From: Sediminibacterium ginsengisoli
GTDB taxonomy: Bacteria; Bacteroidota; Bacteroidia; Chitinophagales; Chitinophagaceae
DNA: 64,000 nucleotides
Reading direction: 5' to 3'
Assembly (NCBI RefSeq): GCF_900167075.1
Contig: NZ_FUWH01000001.1
Location: forward strand, 614,271-678,270
In this document: one piece after another, positions 37,384 through 46,046 of the stretch
Layout: every line of letters starts with the position of its first letter
Numbering within the stretch: the stretch's first letter is position 1
Made by a program: the position numbers and the translations under genes
Notes under the pieces: model-generated
Told to the model about the DNA's origin: nothing
The model's database searches: none
The model's input: the letters and a program-made list of their open reading frames with translations, nothing else

Positions 37384-38520
37384 CTATTTCGGTAGTTCCG
37401 GCATTCTTACTTTCCAGGGTTCAGCTGTAATTGCATTCAGAAATGCGATCAGATCGTCTCTTTCTTCCTTCGTCAGGTTCAGTTTTCTGATCAGCGGGTC
37501 CGTTTTCGGAAAAAGGGGATCGTTCAGCTGGCCTGGCCTGGGTTTGGGTTGCGGCATGCCCGCATTATACATATTCAGCACACCTTCTATATTGTCGAAC
37601 AGGCCATTATGCATCCAGGGCCTGGTCCGGATCACGTCCCGCAGGGATGGTGTTCTGAAACGGCCTACATCCTCCGGCTTCTTCGTCACATTGTACAGTC
37701 CCAGGTCTTCATTTTCCCTTTTATAATAGGTCAGCCCGATATTATGGAACTCATTATCGGTCAGTAATGGCCCGTTATGGCAGTTCATACACCTCGCTTT
37801 CGTCCGGAACAGGTGCAGGCCGCGCAGGGCAGCGTCTGACATGCTCTGGTTCTTACCCAGCAGGAAATTATCAAAATCGCTCTTCCTGCTTACCAGCGTT
37901 CTCTGAAAAGCGGCAAGCGCTTCTGTAATTCTTTCGGGATCTACCCCGTTACTACCGAACGCTTTGGTGAAAAGACTGTCGTAACCTTTGATCTTTCTCA
38001 GCTTCGATGGAACAATGGCCATATCGCTGTGCATTTCTGCTTCGCTGTTGATAGGGGCAAACGCCTGGTCTTCGAGGCTGTTGCTGCGGCCGTCCCAGAA
38101 CAGTTTTTTATAGAACCATACATTGAACAGTGTTGGTGTATTGCGTTTGCCTACCTGCTGATCATGTCCCACGGCTTTTTCCCTGCCGTCGGCCCATGAA
38201 AGGTCCGGCACATGGCAGGTTGCGCAGGAGATCTGGTTGGAACCGCTTAATCTGGGGTCGAAGAACAACGTCTTGCCCAGCGTGATCAGCGGCTTTAAAG
38301 AATCCAGATGCGGTGCGAGCGGGCTTTCGGGTAATACGCCCAGTTCTTTCCATACCACGCCGCTGTCAATAAACGGCTTCGGCCATTTTGAAGCAGGACC
38401 ACCGTAAACAGCACGAAGGCTGTCGTTATAGGCAGGGTCATTTTTCAACAGGGCAGTTCCCGCTGACGTGAGCAGGATGCAGCAAAGCGGTATAGCAAAA
38501 AGAATGAGTAACTTTTTCAT
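37384..38520 (-). CDS. Di-haem cytochrome c peroxidase (MauG/CcpA family)
   Basis: A 378-residue exported di-haem protein. After an N-terminal signal-like segment, the first haem site is CATCH at residues 99-103 (electron-relay region FFDPRLSGSNQISCATCH) and the second is CMNCH at 244-248. Family stretches KRNTPTLFNV and RTPSLRDVIRTRPWMHNG follow. Bacterial cytochrome c peroxidases reduce periplasmic H2O2 using c-type cytochromes; MauG-like relatives do other oxidations, and the two cannot be told apart here. Its gene is 7 bp after an outer-membrane-barrel gene in the DUF4876 locus, so a role beyond general peroxide defence is likely. Confidence 0.92.
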   Translation of the reverse strand: MKKLLILFAIPLCCILLTSAGTALLKNDPAYNDSLRAVYGGPASKWPKPFIDSGVVWKELGVLPESPLAPHLDSLKPLITLGKTLFFDPRLSGSNQISCATCHVPDLSWADGREKAVGHDQQVGKRNTPTLFNVWFYKKLFWDGRSNSLEDQAFAPINSEAEMHSDMAIVPSKLRKIKGYDSLFTKAFGSNGVDPERITEALAAFQRTLVSRKSDFDNFLLGKNQSMSDAALRGLHLFRTKARCMNCHNGPLLTDNEFHNIGLTYYKRENEDLGLYNVTKKPEDVGRFRTPSLRDVIRTRPWMHNGLFDNIEGVLNMYNAGMPQPKPRPGQLNDPLFPKTDPLIRKLNLTKEERDDLIAFLNAITAEPWKVRMPELPK

Positions 38521-38527
38521 AAACGGT

Positions 38528-40051
38528 TCAAAAATACAGGTTAGCGCTGACGTTGAGTAAAAAGCGGTTTCTGCCGGGAATAAAACCGGCCTGCGGGAAT
38601 GCGATTACTGCTGCTTCTGCTGATTGCCAGCTGGCTTTGATCTTTAAGCCCATATGCAGGTTGCGGACCAGGCGGTGTGTGCTGGCCGCGATTTCTGCAT
38701 CGAGCTGCAGCACTTTACTGTCGCGGTAGATATAATCCGGGTAAACGATCCCTTTTGTGAAAACGTTTTCCTGTGTAGCGGGAACATGTATCTGGTTGTT
38801 CAGCGGCAGTTTCACAGAAGGCGAAAATCCTGCAGAAAACTGGTCGCGTTCCTTATTATTCCAATAGATATTGTATTGAAGCCCGGGTTGTAATAATTGG
38901 TAGGCGATGCTGTGTTCTTCAACCATATCATCCTTGCTCACATCATCATATGCGAGGCTGAAGCCGGCTTCATGTGTAACACGTTTTCCAAAGCGCTGCA
39001 GGTAAGTGGCATCTGCATGATTGCTTACATACTGGTAACTCGTGGCATTGAATTCGGCGGCCCAATTCAGTGCGCTTCCGGATAGAAAACTGAACTGTAG
39101 TTGTCTGCGGCCGGTTTTATCTGTTAAAAGCAAAGCTGCTTTATAATCTTCAAGCTGGAGATAGCTGAAGAGGGAATAAGTCTGGGAACTACCTGCGTCG
39201 CGGGTATTGTCTTCCTCGCGCAGCAGGTAAGAGAATGATGCTTTTGTGTTGATGCCAGCCACTGTGCCGGCATAATTCAGATCGAAGCCGCTGAATTTAT
39301 CATAGCGGCGCAGACTACCCTGCATTTTGGCAATATGACCGTAACCCAGGCTGAGGTAACTGTTGCGGTCAATATAAAGCTGATTGCCTGCGTAGTTTTT
39401 ATTTTTATAAGTAATGCTGTTCGTCTCATTGCCATAACCCCAGGTAATACCGGCGCCGATCACATGATCGCCGGCTTTATAAGTAAGCGAAGGGGAGACC
39501 TGAATACTGAATAATTTAACATCCGGACGGGGATCCACAGAACGCGTGGTCCAGTGATAATCGTATTTAAACCCGGATGCAAGGAAAAGGCGGTCTTTCA
39601 AAAGGGTATAGGATACTATGGCTTTAAGATTGTAGTTCTGACGTTCATAAGCGCCTGCCTTGCCTGCAAAGAAATAATAAGGCTGTACATCTTCGTCGAT
39701 GCCTTTCATACTCCAGGCAAGACTGTCTTCCCAGATCTTGTTGAACCTGAAACTGCCGGCTACTTTAAACCTGCCGATTGTGCTGATGCCTTCGGTATAG
39801 AAATTTGCAGTCGTCGATTGCTGCGCTTCCTGCGAACGCCTGTACGAACCATTAGCGGTATTGAATGAAAGTGATGCCATGCCGGCCTTGTTCACGTCAC
39901 CCGCTTCAAGCTGCGTGGAATTGCTGTTGATAAAGGCAATGTTATTGCGGCTGATGACCGACCGGTAAAGGCTATCGCCCCCGTTTTTTACTTGCGCGGA
40001 AGCAGGGGCGATAGCTGTTGCAAAAACAAGTATGGATATAAGTCTGATCAT
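38528..40051 (-). CDS. DUF6850-like outer-membrane barrel protein
   Basis: A 507-residue exported beta-barrel protein with a signal peptide ending in APASAQ and a C-terminal strand LLNVSANLYF that ends in phenylalanine, the beta-signal. The body is a series of alternating aromatic-rich strands with no plug domain, so this is a barrel, probably not TonB-gated. It resembles the DUF6850 family as I recall it (moderate certainty). It is 2 bp downstream of the DUF4876 lipoprotein gene and 7 bp upstream of the peroxidase gene, so these are translated from one message. Confidence 0.78.
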   Translation of the reverse strand: MIRLISILVFATAIAPASAQVKNGGDSLYRSVISRNNIAFINSNSTQLEAGDVNKAGMASLSFNTANGSYRRSQEAQQSTTANFYTEGISTIGRFKVAGSFRFNKIWEDSLAWSMKGIDEDVQPYYFFAGKAGAYERQNYNLKAIVSYTLLKDRLFLASGFKYDYHWTTRSVDPRPDVKLFSIQVSPSLTYKAGDHVIGAGITWGYGNETNSITYKNKNYAGNQLYIDRNSYLSLGYGHIAKMQGSLRRYDKFSGFDLNYAGTVAGINTKASFSYLLREEDNTRDAGSSQTYSLFSYLQLEDYKAALLLTDKTGRRQLQFSFLSGSALNWAAEFNATSYQYVSNHADATYLQRFGKRVTHEAGFSLAYDDVSKDDMVEEHSIAYQLLQPGLQYNIYWNNKERDQFSAGFSPSVKLPLNNQIHVPATQENVFTKGIVYPDYIYRDSKVLQLDAEIAASTHRLVRNLHMGLKIKASWQSAEAAVIAFPQAGFIPGRNRFLLNVSANLYF

Positions 40052-40053
40052 GA

Positions 40054-41436
40054 TTAATCTACAAAAGAAGATGCTGATTTGGAAGGATCGGCTTTTGTTT
40101 TGGTTGCGAAATCATTGGCAGAATTGTTGGTGTCTTTCAGGATCTTTCTGCCACCTACAGTACGCGCTGTTTTGCGCACCAGTGATTGTGAAGTGTACTC
40201 GCCGCCGCTGACATTGGTTGGGCCTGCATCCAGCGAGTTCTGAAGACGTTTAGGCACACGTTGTGTTTCCACCACGCGCTGTAATTCCACGGCATCGATC
40301 ACATATCGTACAGGAACCTGCGGATATAAGGTGGTTGTAGCTGTTACAGATGTTTCAACAGGCGCGGGGTATGAAGGCCATTTTCTCGGATCTGAATCCG
40401 GTGCTTTGAAGATCACATAAGCATCACGGCCGAGGTTTTCGAGGATCATATCGTTCATGGAGATCGCAAGAACCACATCGAGGTTAGGCACCGCAGGATT
40501 GTCTACATCCCATTTATACGGAGAGAAGGTTGGAGATGATGTTGTAGGAACAAAACTGGCTCTTTTGTAATCCACCAGGTAGCCTTCAAAATCAGCTTTA
40601 CTCAGATCTATGGTCAATGTGGGATCTGTAATGCCCTGTGTGGTGCCATCATTATTGGCGTACGGTTTGGTATGGTCCAGCGCAGTCTGTGCAATAATGA
40701 TGCTCTCGCCCGGTTGTACAGGATATTGCTTGCCCGTTCCTTTGATCATGTACATCGATCTTACATATACATAATCTTCATTGGCTCTTGTGCCGGTCAT
40801 GCCGATCGACTTGCTCCAGTCGTACTGGCTGTTGGAAAGATAGCCTGCATTGGCAGCGTTATTGGTTGTTACATTCGATCCGAATACCTGTGCAAAATAC
40901 AGGCTGTCAGCATACAGCACCTGGTTAGAATTGTTATACAGTTCAAAGAACTGATCGCGGAAAACCGCGCCACGGCTTGTGTTCGATCCTGCATAATAAA
41001 TCTGTTTGAATACCCAGTCGCCCAGCTTTCCCGCAGATAATGTAATATCCAGTGTCTGCTGATCTGTTGTTAGCGACTGGCTGGTGGCGTTACCGTTGAA
41101 TACCACATCTTCATTCACTGCGGTACCACTCAGTTCTGTGTACTTAGCCGCTTTGATACTTACGGTAGCCGTAATGGTATAGTTGCCTGGAGGGATGCTG
41201 GGGAAATTTGCAATGCCCGTACTGGTTGAATATGCTTCGTTAACAGTACCGCTTGTGAGGTTGGTGATTTTTACAAGAACACTGTCCTGGCGCAGGCCGA
41301 GGCCGCTTACACTGGCTTCGTACGAAAGTTTTACAGAAAAACTGATCGGCTTTACGAAGCCGCCCAGGTCTTTCTTCTTACAGGATACAGCCAGTAAGAA
41401 ACTGCCTGCCAGCGATAATAGAAGTAGTTTTTTCAT
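40054..41436 (-). CDS. DUF4876 lipoprotein
   Basis: A 460-residue lipoprotein: signal with lipobox LAVSC (Cys19), followed by KKKD, then an Ig/carboxypeptidase-regulatory-like beta-sandwich (about 30-130; YTITATVSIKAAKYTELSG), then the DUF4876 body with FFELYNNSNQVLYADSLYFAQ and a C-terminal region of Arg/Ser/Thr-rich repeats. Lys residues after the lipid-bearing Cys are compatible with outer-membrane or surface sorting, but the surface signal is not certain. It sits between a TonB-dependent receptor (47 bp upstream) and a barrel (2 bp downstream), suggesting a surface ligand-binding or accessory role for that receptor. Confidence 0.83.
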   Translation of the reverse strand: MKKLLLLSLAGSFLLAVSCKKKDLGGFVKPISFSVKLSYEASVSGLGLRQDSVLVKITNLTSGTVNEAYSTSTGIANFPSIPPGNYTITATVSIKAAKYTELSGTAVNEDVVFNGNATSQSLTTDQQTLDITLSAGKLGDWVFKQIYYAGSNTSRGAVFRDQFFELYNNSNQVLYADSLYFAQVFGSNVTTNNAANAGYLSNSQYDWSKSIGMTGTRANEDYVYVRSMYMIKGTGKQYPVQPGESIIIAQTALDHTKPYANNDGTTQGITDPTLTIDLSKADFEGYLVDYKRASFVPTTSSPTFSPYKWDVDNPAVPNLDVVLAISMNDMILENLGRDAYVIFKAPDSDPRKWPSYPAPVETSVTATTTLYPQVPVRYVIDAVELQRVVETQRVPKRLQNSLDAGPTNVSGGEYTSQSLVRKTARTVGGRKILKDTNNSANDFATKTKADPSKSASSFVD

Positions 41437-41483
41437 CCGTTTTTTATTACAGTTTTATAGAATGGGTTCTGATTGTTTACTTT

Positions 41484-44225
41484 TTAAAATTGAACCGATA
41501 ACCCTGCTGTAAGACTCACTGGTGAACCATACACGGTTGTGCTCTGGGTTACGGGATTATAATATTCCGGCCGGAGGTTCAGTACATTGTATGCGCTGAG
41601 CGACAGCCTGATCTGTTTATTGATCTCTTTCGCAATGCGCATGTTCAGGTTGCCGTATACGAAAGGCAGCTTTGTCGGCGCTGTATTGCTCATGGCAACA
41701 CCGTTAACAATAACCACATCCGGATCCAGTTTCAGGTAACCATATACAGGGTTGCTGGAGGAGAAATATGGAATGTCGTGGTACTGCAGGTTCTTGTCGA
41801 TATAACCGATCGGCTCGTTGCCGTGGTTCAGTGTTTCCGTTGATTTCTGCCAGAATATATCCGCCGACAGGCTGATCACAAAACCGAGTTTGGGAATATG
41901 TGTATCGGTTCCGAATTTGGTGGTCAGCGACCAGTTCTTTTTTTCATCCGCATGATAAACACCGTACCAGGCTTCTTTTCCCTGCTGGATATAAGCATTG
42001 TCTACCATGATAACACGCCTGTCGGTCGCATTATGATAAGTGCTCAGCGAAAAAGAAGTACCTGCTGTAAAGCTGGTTTGCAGTACAGGAATTTTACGCG
42101 TCTGGATCATCCACTCAACACCATAGTTGTTTGAGCTGAGCCCATTCGTGATCACGTAATTACCGGCACCGGCATAAGTGATGGTATTGCCGGTAGGATA
42201 ATAAGTGATCTTTTGCCCCGGAATAGCTGTATATCCATATTCAGGAAGGTTCAGCGGCTGGAAACGCGAATAGCTGTTGAAGCCGTTGCGGTCCTGCTTC
42301 AGGTAAGCAAAGAAGGATGTGCTTCCCCAGGTGTCGTTGTATTTCAATCCAACCTCGAGTTGTGAAGAACGGGATGGCTTCAGATTGCTGTTATCTGGTA
42401 TGATCTTCTGCGTATACACGAGGAAAAGACTCTGATCCGCATAACCGTTATAAAGGTTCAGTAAAGGAATGTCGAGCCATGCCGGTGCCGGATTACGGTG
42501 TGCCATGGTAGGCGATTTGCTGGAAATACCATAAGCTGCATTCAGTTCCAGTTTTTTGCTCAGCATATAGCGCGCGCTCATACGTGGCTGCAGGCTTCCG
42601 GTACCGTTCTGGATATCATAGCGGAGTCCCATGCCCAGGTGAACATTGCGGCGCCCCAACCTCAGCGTGATATTGTCCTGCAGGTAAACACCGGCGCTGG
42701 TCATATCATTCAGTTCCTTGTAATTGTAAGGACGTTCATTCTGGTTGCTGATATTGATCCAGCGGGGCCTTTCAGGATCAACTACAATGCCTTCACCTTT
42801 ATTACCACTGCCGCTTATATTCAATCCATAGCTGATGGAATGAAGCATAAGATCGGTATTGAATACACTGATCATGCTGATATTGGCAGCGTAATTTCTC
42901 GGTTTCCCGATAATGCGTTCTTCGGCGAGATAAGCGCCCGGAAGGAATATTCCTTCATAAACGCCGGTGGTATCTTTGTTGGCCAATCCTTTCGGCGGAC
43001 CGTTGAGCAGCCATTGATTATAAGTGTCCTGGTAACCGGAGCTGAAACTCAGGCTCATGTTCATGCTTTTGACAAAACCGCGGCCGAAAGTGATTGAAGT
43101 GCGGTTGGAAATGGAAAGACTGCGGCTTTTGGCATAAGTCTTCAGTTCGGCATCATCATCCGGATCAACCTTCACATCATCGAGCCTGGTATTATAATCA
43201 AAAGAAAGCGTGTTCTTGATTTTTTTGGAGAGATAGATGGTCCACATCAGGCTGCTGTTAACCCGGTTGTAGCTTTTGATCTTATCGCGCGGGTCCTTGT
43301 TGCTGTTGAGGTAACCCAGGCTCAGGTTCAGCGCACCTAGTTTTTTGCCCAGACCAAATCCTTTGGAAAGGGAGAAGTCCGTAGAACCTTCATTGATACG
43401 CGTGTTGAACTGGTAACGCGTTCTGCCTGCCTGCCTATTGATGATGATGGCGCCATCGGTTAATTCATTGTATTGTGCGGAAGCTACACCCGATACTACT
43501 TCCACGCTTTCGATATTATCTGCCGGGATCTCACGTAGATCGATACCACCGAAAGGCACATCGAAGCTACCGTCTGAACGGCTGCCGAGAATGGAACTGG
43601 TCATGCCACGGATAGAGAGACTGCGCGACTGCATATTGGCATCATTCGACTGACGGACCCCGTCGAGGATGATCGCAGTGCCCAGCGAGTTGCTGAGTGC
43701 ATGGTTGCCGCCGGCATCGCTGCGCAGGGTGATCGTTTGCGGATTCTGCAACTGGGGGGCTGTTGTTGTTTTTCCGGGTAAATTATTCAGGATATCTGCA
43801 AGGCTGAAAGCCTGCAGTTGTGCAATCGCTTCGCGGTTGTAAAGTATGGAAGAGTTGGATGCGTTGCCTTTCCGGATCCCGGTCACTTCCACTTTATTGA
43901 GGCTAAGGCTGAGATCCTGCAGCCGGATCACCAGGAAATTCCCGAACGCGGCAGCGGAAATGGTTCTTTGTACCACCTGCTTGCCCACATGGCTTACTTC
44001 CAGCTGAATTTCACGGGTGCCGGGCAGCACAGGAATGGTGAAACTTCCGTCGATAGCCGTGGAAACGACCAGGTCGCTCTGCGAAATCTTAATGTTACAG
44101 AAGGAAAGCGGCGCGTTGGCTGTATCTGTTACTTTACCCCTGATCTCCTTAACTGACTGTGCTTCAGCCCAGAACGGGATGGTCAGAAAGAGGAAAGTAA
44201 TTGTATGCAACGCTTTGATCATCAA
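41484..44225 (-). CDS. TonB-dependent receptor
   Basis: A 913-residue receptor with a signal peptide ending in AEAQ, a carboxypeptidase-regulatory-like domain (about 25-110, IRGKVTDTANAPLSF), a plug domain (about 115-260: LADILNNLPGKTTTAPQLQNPQ and PADNIESVEVVSGVASAQYNELTDGAIIINR) and a C-terminal barrel ending in GLSVQF. The plug is clearly of the TonB-gated type. There is no SusD gene; the DUF4876 lipoprotein takes its place. Substrate could be a metal chelate, haem or other ligand and is not determined. Confidence 0.9.
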   Translation of the reverse strand: MMIKALHTITFLFLTIPFWAEAQSVKEIRGKVTDTANAPLSFCNIKISQSDLVVSTAIDGSFTIPVLPGTREIQLEVSHVGKQVVQRTISAAAFGNFLVIRLQDLSLSLNKVEVTGIRKGNASNSSILYNREAIAQLQAFSLADILNNLPGKTTTAPQLQNPQTITLRSDAGGNHALSNSLGTAIILDGVRQSNDANMQSRSLSIRGMTSSILGSRSDGSFDVPFGGIDLREIPADNIESVEVVSGVASAQYNELTDGAIIINRQAGRTRYQFNTRINEGSTDFSLSKGFGLGKKLGALNLSLGYLNSNKDPRDKIKSYNRVNSSLMWTIYLSKKIKNTLSFDYNTRLDDVKVDPDDDAELKTYAKSRSLSISNRTSITFGRGFVKSMNMSLSFSSGYQDTYNQWLLNGPPKGLANKDTTGVYEGIFLPGAYLAEERIIGKPRNYAANISMISVFNTDLMLHSISYGLNISGSGNKGEGIVVDPERPRWINISNQNERPYNYKELNDMTSAGVYLQDNITLRLGRRNVHLGMGLRYDIQNGTGSLQPRMSARYMLSKKLELNAAYGISSKSPTMAHRNPAPAWLDIPLLNLYNGYADQSLFLVYTQKIIPDNSNLKPSRSSQLEVGLKYNDTWGSTSFFAYLKQDRNGFNSYSRFQPLNLPEYGYTAIPGQKITYYPTGNTITYAGAGNYVITNGLSSNNYGVEWMIQTRKIPVLQTSFTAGTSFSLSTYHNATDRRVIMVDNAYIQQGKEAWYGVYHADEKKNWSLTTKFGTDTHIPKLGFVISLSADIFWQKSTETLNHGNEPIGYIDKNLQYHDIPYFSSSNPVYGYLKLDPDVVIVNGVAMSNTAPTKLPFVYGNLNMRIAKEINKQIRLSLSAYNVLNLRPEYYNPVTQSTTVYGSPVSLTAGLSVQF

Positions 44226-44477
44226 TCAGTATAATTAGCGTGCAAAAGTGAGTGCGGTTTTTTGCCGGAAATAACCGGATCGGGAAAAATGATTACGAAA
44301 TAGGAAAAAAGGTCTGGTATTAGATGTAAATGCAAGCTTCAAATCCGTGATGCGGGTGATATATCAGGGTTTATATATAGGTACGTCATCCGGTCAACAC
44401 TGTTGCATTGCCTGTTCACAGCATATACTTTAATATTGCATCCGGAAATAAACTTCCATACCACAAAAAACAGCATT

Positions 44478-45269
44478 ATGCAATTGTTGAAAAGAGTACT
44501 TGTTATTGCCGCTTTATTTTACCTGCCGTTACAGTCGCAGGCCTGGAGTCTTACGGGGCACAGGGTAGTTGGCGGCATCGCTGAATCTTACCTTACACCG
44601 AAAGCCCGGAAGGCAATCACAGCGCTGCTGGGTAATGAATCACTGGCGATGGTGGCAAACTGGCCTGATTTTGTAAAATCGGATCCTGCTTACAATTATT
44701 TAAGCAACTGGCATTATATCAATTTCGAGGATGGATTCTCTTTCCAGGCCATGCACGATTTCCTGGAAAAGGATACTTCGGTAAATGCATATACCAAAGT
44801 AAATTTCATGGTAAAGGAACTGAAAAAGGGCAACCTGAGCCGCGAAACGAAGATCATGTATGTTAAACTGATCGTACATATCATCGGCGATCTGCATCAG
44901 CCCATGCATGTGGGCAGATTGTCTGATCTGGGCGGGAACAGGGTAAAAGTGATGTGGTTCAACGAAGCAACCAACCTGCACGCGGTATGGGATGATAAAC
45001 TGGTCGATTTTCAGCAGCTCAGCTATACCGAATACATCAATGCGATCAACTTTACTACGGCAGAACAGCGTAAAGCCTGGCAGTCGGACAGCTTCGACAA
45101 ATGGATCTATGATTCCTATGCGATCAGCCGTAAATTATATGAAGAGATCAAACAGCCCGACCAGAAGCTGAGTTACAGGTATAATTTCGACCATATCAAA
45201 ACTGTCAACGAACAGTTGCTGAAAGGCGGAGTAAGATTGGCCGGCGTACTGAATGGTATTTTCGGTTAA
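44478..45269 (+). CDS. S1/P1 nuclease
   Basis: A 263-residue exported zinc nuclease of the S1/P1 family that degrades single-stranded DNA or RNA or removes 3'-phosphates. The start at 44478 (MQLLKRVLVI) gives a signal peptide ending in SQA, so the mature protein begins with Trp (WSLTGHRVVG), which is itself a zinc ligand in this family. Other ligand regions are NWHYINF and HIIGDLHQPMHVG, with NLHAVWDDKLV. It is probably periplasmic or secreted. It is divergent from the TonB-dependent receptor across 252 bp. Confidence 0.93.
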   Translation: MQLLKRVLVIAALFYLPLQSQAWSLTGHRVVGGIAESYLTPKARKAITALLGNESLAMVANWPDFVKSDPAYNYLSNWHYINFEDGFSFQAMHDFLEKDTSVNAYTKVNFMVKELKKGNLSRETKIMYVKLIVHIIGDLHQPMHVGRLSDLGGNRVKVMWFNEATNLHAVWDDKLVDFQQLSYTEYINAINFTTAEQRKAWQSDSFDKWIYDSYAISRKLYEEIKQPDQKLSYRYNFDHIKTVNEQLLKGGVRLAGVLNGIFG

Positions 45270-45406
45270 GCCTCTGCTTCCCGGTCAGGAATGAAAATAA
45301 TGGCTACTGCAAGAAAGAGAAGCGACAAGATGTTTTTCAGGAAGTGCATAGTTGGTTGATTAGCTTGACGGATTTGGGATTTCTTAACATAAGATGTAAC
45401 CGAGGT

Positions 45407-45452
45407 AAAAAAGGTTGGGTGAAAAATATTTTTTTCTGACCCAACCTTTTTT
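45407..45452 (+). terminator. Hairpin with T-run upstream of the sigma-factor gene
   Basis: A 14-bp stem (AAAAAAGGTTGGGT and its complement) encloses an 18-nt A/T-rich loop and ends in a T-run, about 140 bp after the S1/P1 stop. It can end the nuclease transcript; the ECF sigma gene begins 37 bp later. Confidence 0.75.
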
Positions 45453-45488
45453 CTGTTTTATGCATCTGTTTTAAAACGAAACAGGATA

Positions 45489-46037
45489 GTGGATCTGACA
45501 AACCAGCTCATACAGGATTGTATCAAGGGGCAACGTCATGCCCAGACCAGGTTATATGAGCTGTTTGCATCTGCTATGTATACCGTTTGTCTCCGGTATG
45601 CCGATAGCCGGGAAGATGCGGAAGACATCCTTCAGGAAGGATTCCTGAATGTATTCCAGCATCTGGGGCAATTCAGGGGCGAAGGGTCTTTTGAAGGCTG
45701 GATCCGCACGATCATGATCAACTGCGCCCTGCAGCGATACCGCAACCGCGGACAGCTGCAGATAGTGAGTAGTGATAGTGAAGAAGATGACGGATTATAT
45801 GTTCATGAAGAAGATATTACTTCAAGGATAGAGGTGAAAACGCTGATCGGTATGATCCAGCAGCTGCCGCCGGCCTGCAGAATGGTATTTAACCTGTATG
45901 TTTTTGAAGGAATGAAACACCGCGAGATCGCAGCATACCTGGGTGTTTCCGAAGGCACTTCCAAATCCAATCTATCCGATGCACGTCGAATGCTGCAAAA
46001 AGCAATCACCAGAAAAATGAATGTGGTAAGCCTGTAA
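45489..46037 (+). CDS. ECF-type RNA polymerase sigma factor
   Basis: A 182-residue sigma-70 of the ECF group, consisting of sigma2 (about 10-80, with RYADSREDAEDILQEGFLNVFQHL, the -10-binding and core-binding region) and sigma4 (about 125-175, with MVFNLYVFEGMKHREIAAYLGVSEGTSKSNLSDAR, recognising the -35). The start is a GTG at 45489; no upstream ATG fits. The next gene begins 9 bp later and encodes a membrane-spanning partner, which suggests an envelope-signal pair. Confidence 0.92.
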   Translation: MDLTNQLIQDCIKGQRHAQTRLYELFASAMYTVCLRYADSREDAEDILQEGFLNVFQHLGQFRGEGSFEGWIRTIMINCALQRYRNRGQLQIVSSDSEEDDGLYVHEEDITSRIEVKTLIGMIQQLPPACRMVFNLYVFEGMKHREIAAYLGVSEGTSKSNLSDARRMLQKAITRKMNVVSL

Positions 46038-46046
46038 ATAATTAAA

